Assembly: GCA_039931435.1 (NCBI GenBank)
Contig: JBDTRY010000186.1
Coordinates: 1 to 7,730 of the forward strand
DNA: 7,730 nucleotides
DNA from: JBDTRY01 sp039931435
GTDB taxonomy: Bacteria > Acidobacteriota > Thermoanaerobaculia > Gp7-AA8
Reading direction: 5' to 3'
In this document: positions 5,670 to 7,730 of the stretch, one piece after another
Layout of the letters: every line of letters begins with the position of its first letter
Numbering within the stretch: the first letter of the stretch is position 1
Position numbers and translations under genes: made by a program
Notes under the pieces: generated by a model
What the model was told of the DNA's origin: nothing
The model's input: only the letters and a program-made list of their open reading frames with translations
Database searches by the model: none

Positions 5670-6539
5670 ATGCGGGACATCTTCAATCTCGGTCTCATCT
5701 ATTCGACGATACGCCTGTCGACACCGTTGCTTCTCGCTGCCCTCGGCGGTATGTTTTCTGAGCGGTCAGGCGTAATCAACATCGCCCTGGAAGGACTGAT
5801 GCTGGCCGGTGCATTCACAGCGGCGGCGGTAACGCATTTTGCAGGAAACCCCTGGATCGGATTGGCGGCAGCGATTGTCGCCGGCGGCGCGGTCGCTTCG
5901 GTTCATGCTGTGGCCTGCATCAAATTCAAGGCCGACCAGGTCGTCAGCGGCACGGCCATCAACATTCTTTTTCTCGGAGTGCCCGCTCTGCTCAGCGGCG
6001 CGCTCTTCGAGTCGACGGGAGCAACACCGCAGATTCCGAAGGCGCACTTGCTGCCGTACGCGCCCATCGTCATCGCCTTCGCCCTCGTTCCCATCTCCTG
6101 GTATGTATTGAATCGAACGCCGTTCGGACTTCGTCTGCGAGCCGTCGGTGAAAATCCCGAAGCCGCCGACTCCGCGGGCGTTTCGGTCGTCCGCATGCGC
6201 TACTTCGCCGTAATTCTCTCAGGTGCTCTGGCTGGAATCGGCGGAGCGTATCTGTCCATCGGTCAATCGTCGCTCTTCACACGAAACATGAGTGCCGGTC
6301 GCGGATTCATCGCATTGGCGGCGCTGATTTTCGGGAAGTGGCGCCCGGTGCAGACGATGCTGGCCTGCCTGCTTTTCGGATTCGCGGAGGCCGTGTCCAT
6401 TCAAATGCAGGGCGTGACGCCTGTCCCGGTCCAGTTCATCCAGATCGTGCCCTACGTTCTGACTATGGTCGTGCTCGTGGGTTTCATCGGCAGCGCCCGC
6501 GCACCACGCGCACTCGGTCTGCCATACGAAAAGGGCTGA
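5670..6539 (+). CDS. ABC importer permease, second subunit (YufQ/NupQ-like)
   Basis: The product is a 289-residue membrane protein of the BPD_transp_2 family and the expected partner of the preceding permease in a heterodimeric channel. The second-subunit signature SGVINIALEGLMLAGAF is at 33-49. The ATPase-coupling loop is FGLRLRAVGENPEAADSAGV (152-171). Hydrophobic spans appear at about 14-28, 35-57, 62-84, 95-112, 131-148, 178-198, 212-224, 226-244 and 257-275. The length is usual for this shorter subunit. Start at 5670 is four bases after the previous stop, with GAAGG at 5656-5660 as a likely ribosome binding site. Such tight spacing implies co-transcription and translational coupling. It is the last gene of the importer cluster and converges on the purine nucleoside phosphorylase gene. 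Confidence 0.94.
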   Translation: MRDIFNLGLIYSTIRLSTPLLLAALGGMFSERSGVINIALEGLMLAGAFTAAAVTHFAGNPWIGLAAAIVAGGAVASVHAVACIKFKADQVVSGTAINILFLGVPALLSGALFESTGATPQIPKAHLLPYAPIVIAFALVPISWYVLNRTPFGLRLRAVGENPEAADSAGVSVVRMRYFAVILSGALAGIGGAYLSIGQSSLFTRNMSAGRGFIALAALIFGKWRPVQTMLACLLFGFAEAVSIQMQGVTPVPVQFIQIVPYVLTMVVLVGFIGSARAPRALGLPYEKG

Positions 6540-6698
6540 CGCCAAAATCTCGGGCGGACGACCACTACGGCGTGTCATCCAGCCGGAGGATCACCGCAAG
6601 CGCCGGTGGCCGGGAAATGAAACGACTATCACGCGCATGACATCCCGAGCGAACAACCAGCGGGGCGCTGAACGAGGGTAAGAAACACTATGGCCGGC
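6540..6698. repeat. Spacer with scattered family C remnants
   Basis: This stretch after the last permease contains short pieces resembling the ends of family C repeats: GTGTCATCC followed by GGAGGATCAC near 6572-6594, and ATGACATCCCGAGCGAAC at 6637-6654. A matching piece in opposite orientation, GTTCGGAATGACATT, lies at 6855-6869, on the far side of the large palindrome. No protein gene is supported. The remnants suggest repeated insertion or decay in the convergent spacer. Confidence 0.4.
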
Positions 6699-6825
6699 TG
6701 TCATCCTGAAGCGTCGAGCGAAGGATCTCTTCCACCTTCCCGGTTGCCAGCCCATTCCTCGTTGAAGAGATCCTTCGGTCGCTGCGCTCCCTCAGGATGA
6801 CAAGTGCCCCATGTGAGTTTCTTAC
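6678..6825. repeat. Nested family C palindrome between convergent genes, possible bidirectional transcript end
   Basis: The core has a left arm at 6699-6731 (TGTCATCCTGAAGCGTCGAG…) and a right arm at 6765-6802 (…CTCAGGATGACA), reverse complements apart from a few insertions and changes in the middle. An outer pair GTAAGAAAC (6678-6686) with GTTTCTTAC (6817-6825) encloses it, with partial pairing just inside. The left arm plus part of the loop, 6699-6747, is nearly identical, inverted, to 2650-2697. A hairpin here would form in transcripts from either strand and may end both the importer mRNA and the phosphorylase mRNA. No T-run accompanies it. Confidence 0.7.
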
Positions 6826-6892
6826 AACAGAACCACCCCCGGAGCGCTGAGCCAGTTCGGAATGACATTGCCGCTTACCGTTCGCGGCACCC

Positions 6893-7705
6893 CTACAGTT
6901 TTGCAACCACACCGAGTACGAGCCGGGTGAATTCCTTTCGGACACGGGTGGTCGTTTCCAGCACCTCTTCGTGCCGTAGCTTTTCCGGCAACACCCCTGC
7001 GGCCATATTCGTGATGCATGAAATCCCCAGGACATCGATTCCCATCTGCGCGAACACGGTCGCTTCGGGCACCGTGGACATGCCCGTGGCATCCGCCCCG
7101 AGAACGCGCAGCGCCCGAACCTCAGCGGGGGTTTCGTATGTGGGGCCGCTGAGCGCCAGGTAGACGCCCTCCTGAATGGCCAGGCTGTTTTCAGTCGCCA
7201 CCCTTCTGGCCAGGGCACGGAGATGCTCCGGATAGACGGTGCTCATGTCGGGGAAGCGGGGCCCGAGCTGCTCGTCATTCGGTCCGCGCAGCGGATTCGT
7301 ACCGAGCATGTTGATGTGATCGGAGATGAGCATCAGATCACCGGGCTTGAAGCTGGTGTTTACTCCTCCCGCTGCGTTGGTCACCACAGCGGCTTTCACA
7401 CCCATTCGCCCGGCAACGCGCGCCAGGAAGGTCACGCTGTCCATGGTGTGGCCCTCGTAGAAATGCACGCGGCCCTGCATCACCAGCAGGGGAACCGTCT
7501 CGAAGCTGCCGGCGATCAACCGCCCGGCATGGCCGGCAACCGCTGAGCCCGTGCTGTGAGGAATCTCGGAGTAAGGAATGGAAACGTCGGCCTCGATGGA
7601 ATCGGCCACGCTTCCCAGCCCGGACCCGAGGATGATCACGACGCGAGGCTCGACGCGCGTGCGCGTGCGGATGAAGGAAACAGCTTCGTCGATGTGCTGG
7701 AGCAT
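6893..7705 (-). CDS. Purine nucleoside phosphorylase, trimeric 6-oxopurine type
   Basis: This 270-residue cytoplasmic enzyme should catalyse phosphorolysis of inosine, guanosine and their deoxy forms to free base and (deoxy)ribose-1-phosphate. The family landmarks are in order: phosphate-binding LGSGLG (26-31, S28), AGHAGRL (57-63, H59), GRVHFYEGH (78-86, R79, H81, E84), VVTNAAGG (107-114), LSGPTYET (185-192, Y190, E191), GMSTVPE (208-214) and ITN (231-233, N233), then RHEEVLE (244-250, H245). Glu191 with Asn233 matches the pair that selects 6-oxopurines in human PNP. The Ser and Asp found in MTA phosphorylases at the Asn position region are absent. Length is typical of the trimeric class. 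The start at 7705 is the first ATG after a consensus -10 box and is followed directly by family sequence. It converges on the importer cluster, which would supply its substrate. The symbol could be punA or deoD by naming tradition, so none is given. Confidence 0.95.
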   Translation of the reverse strand: MLQHIDEAVSFIRTRTRVEPRVVIILGSGLGSVADSIEADVSIPYSEIPHSTGSAVAGHAGRLIAGSFETVPLLVMQGRVHFYEGHTMDSVTFLARVAGRMGVKAAVVTNAAGGVNTSFKPGDLMLISDHINMLGTNPLRGPNDEQLGPRFPDMSTVYPEHLRALARRVATENSLAIQEGVYLALSGPTYETPAEVRALRVLGADATGMSTVPEATVFAQMGIDVLGISCITNMAAGVLPEKLRHEEVLETTTRVRKEFTRLVLGVVAKL

Positions 7706-7712
7706 GGCGTGG

Positions 7713-7718
7713 ATTATA
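7713..7718 (-). promoter_or_regulatory. -10 box of the purine nucleoside phosphorylase gene
   Basis: On the minus strand a perfect TATAAT ends seven bases before the ATG (CTCTATAATCCACGCC then ATG). Initiation at the usual distance would fall at about 7706-7707, essentially at the start codon. This predicts a leaderless mRNA, and no Shine-Dalgarno is present. The -35 region would lie beyond the window edge and cannot be judged. Confidence 0.55.
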
Positions 7719-7730
7719 GAGGGCGACGGT

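Overview
The window is GC-rich bacterial chromosomal DNA with five complete protein genes, no RNA genes, and spacers filled with dispersed palindromic repeats. The host cannot be named from the sequence. High GC, a lipoprotein-type solute receptor, start codons close behind TAnnAT boxes and abundant repeats (GTAGGGCCGCACG…, TCATCCCGAAGCGAAGCG…, CTTCTCCCCGCTTGCGGGG…) would suit an uncultured or deep-branching GC-rich lineage such as Acidobacteriota. That placement is a guess.

Layout: 1-400 is a repeat-filled spacer. 401-1333 (+) encodes an RluA/RluD-family pseudouridine synthase. 1334-1563 is a spacer with three copies of repeat family A and a candidate promoter. 1564-6539 (+) is a four-gene ABC importer cluster: BMP/PnrA-family lipoprotein receptor, double ATPase, and two permeases. 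6540-6892 is a repeat-rich spacer between convergent genes. 6893-7705 (-) encodes a trimeric-type purine nucleoside phosphorylase (PNP).

The importer has the architecture of nucleoside transporters such as YufNOPQ/NupNOPQ and PnrA systems. The convergent PNP would split imported inosine or guanosine into free base and (deoxy)ribose-1-phosphate. Together they read as a purine nucleoside uptake and salvage locus. The pseudouridine synthase is probably an unrelated housekeeping neighbour.

The least ordinary feature is how repeats invade the transporter cluster. Two intercistronic spacers (2587-2889 and 4411-4597) consist largely of dispersed repeats. Each stays open in one frame that starts on the stop codon of the gene before it and ends at or just before the start of the gene after it, so translation could in principle run on through both insertions. 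Three repeat families are seen: A (five copies), B (two inverted copies) and C (several, including large hairpins). I found no evidence of a new defence, CRISPR or mobile-gene system; the enzymes and transporter belong to known families.
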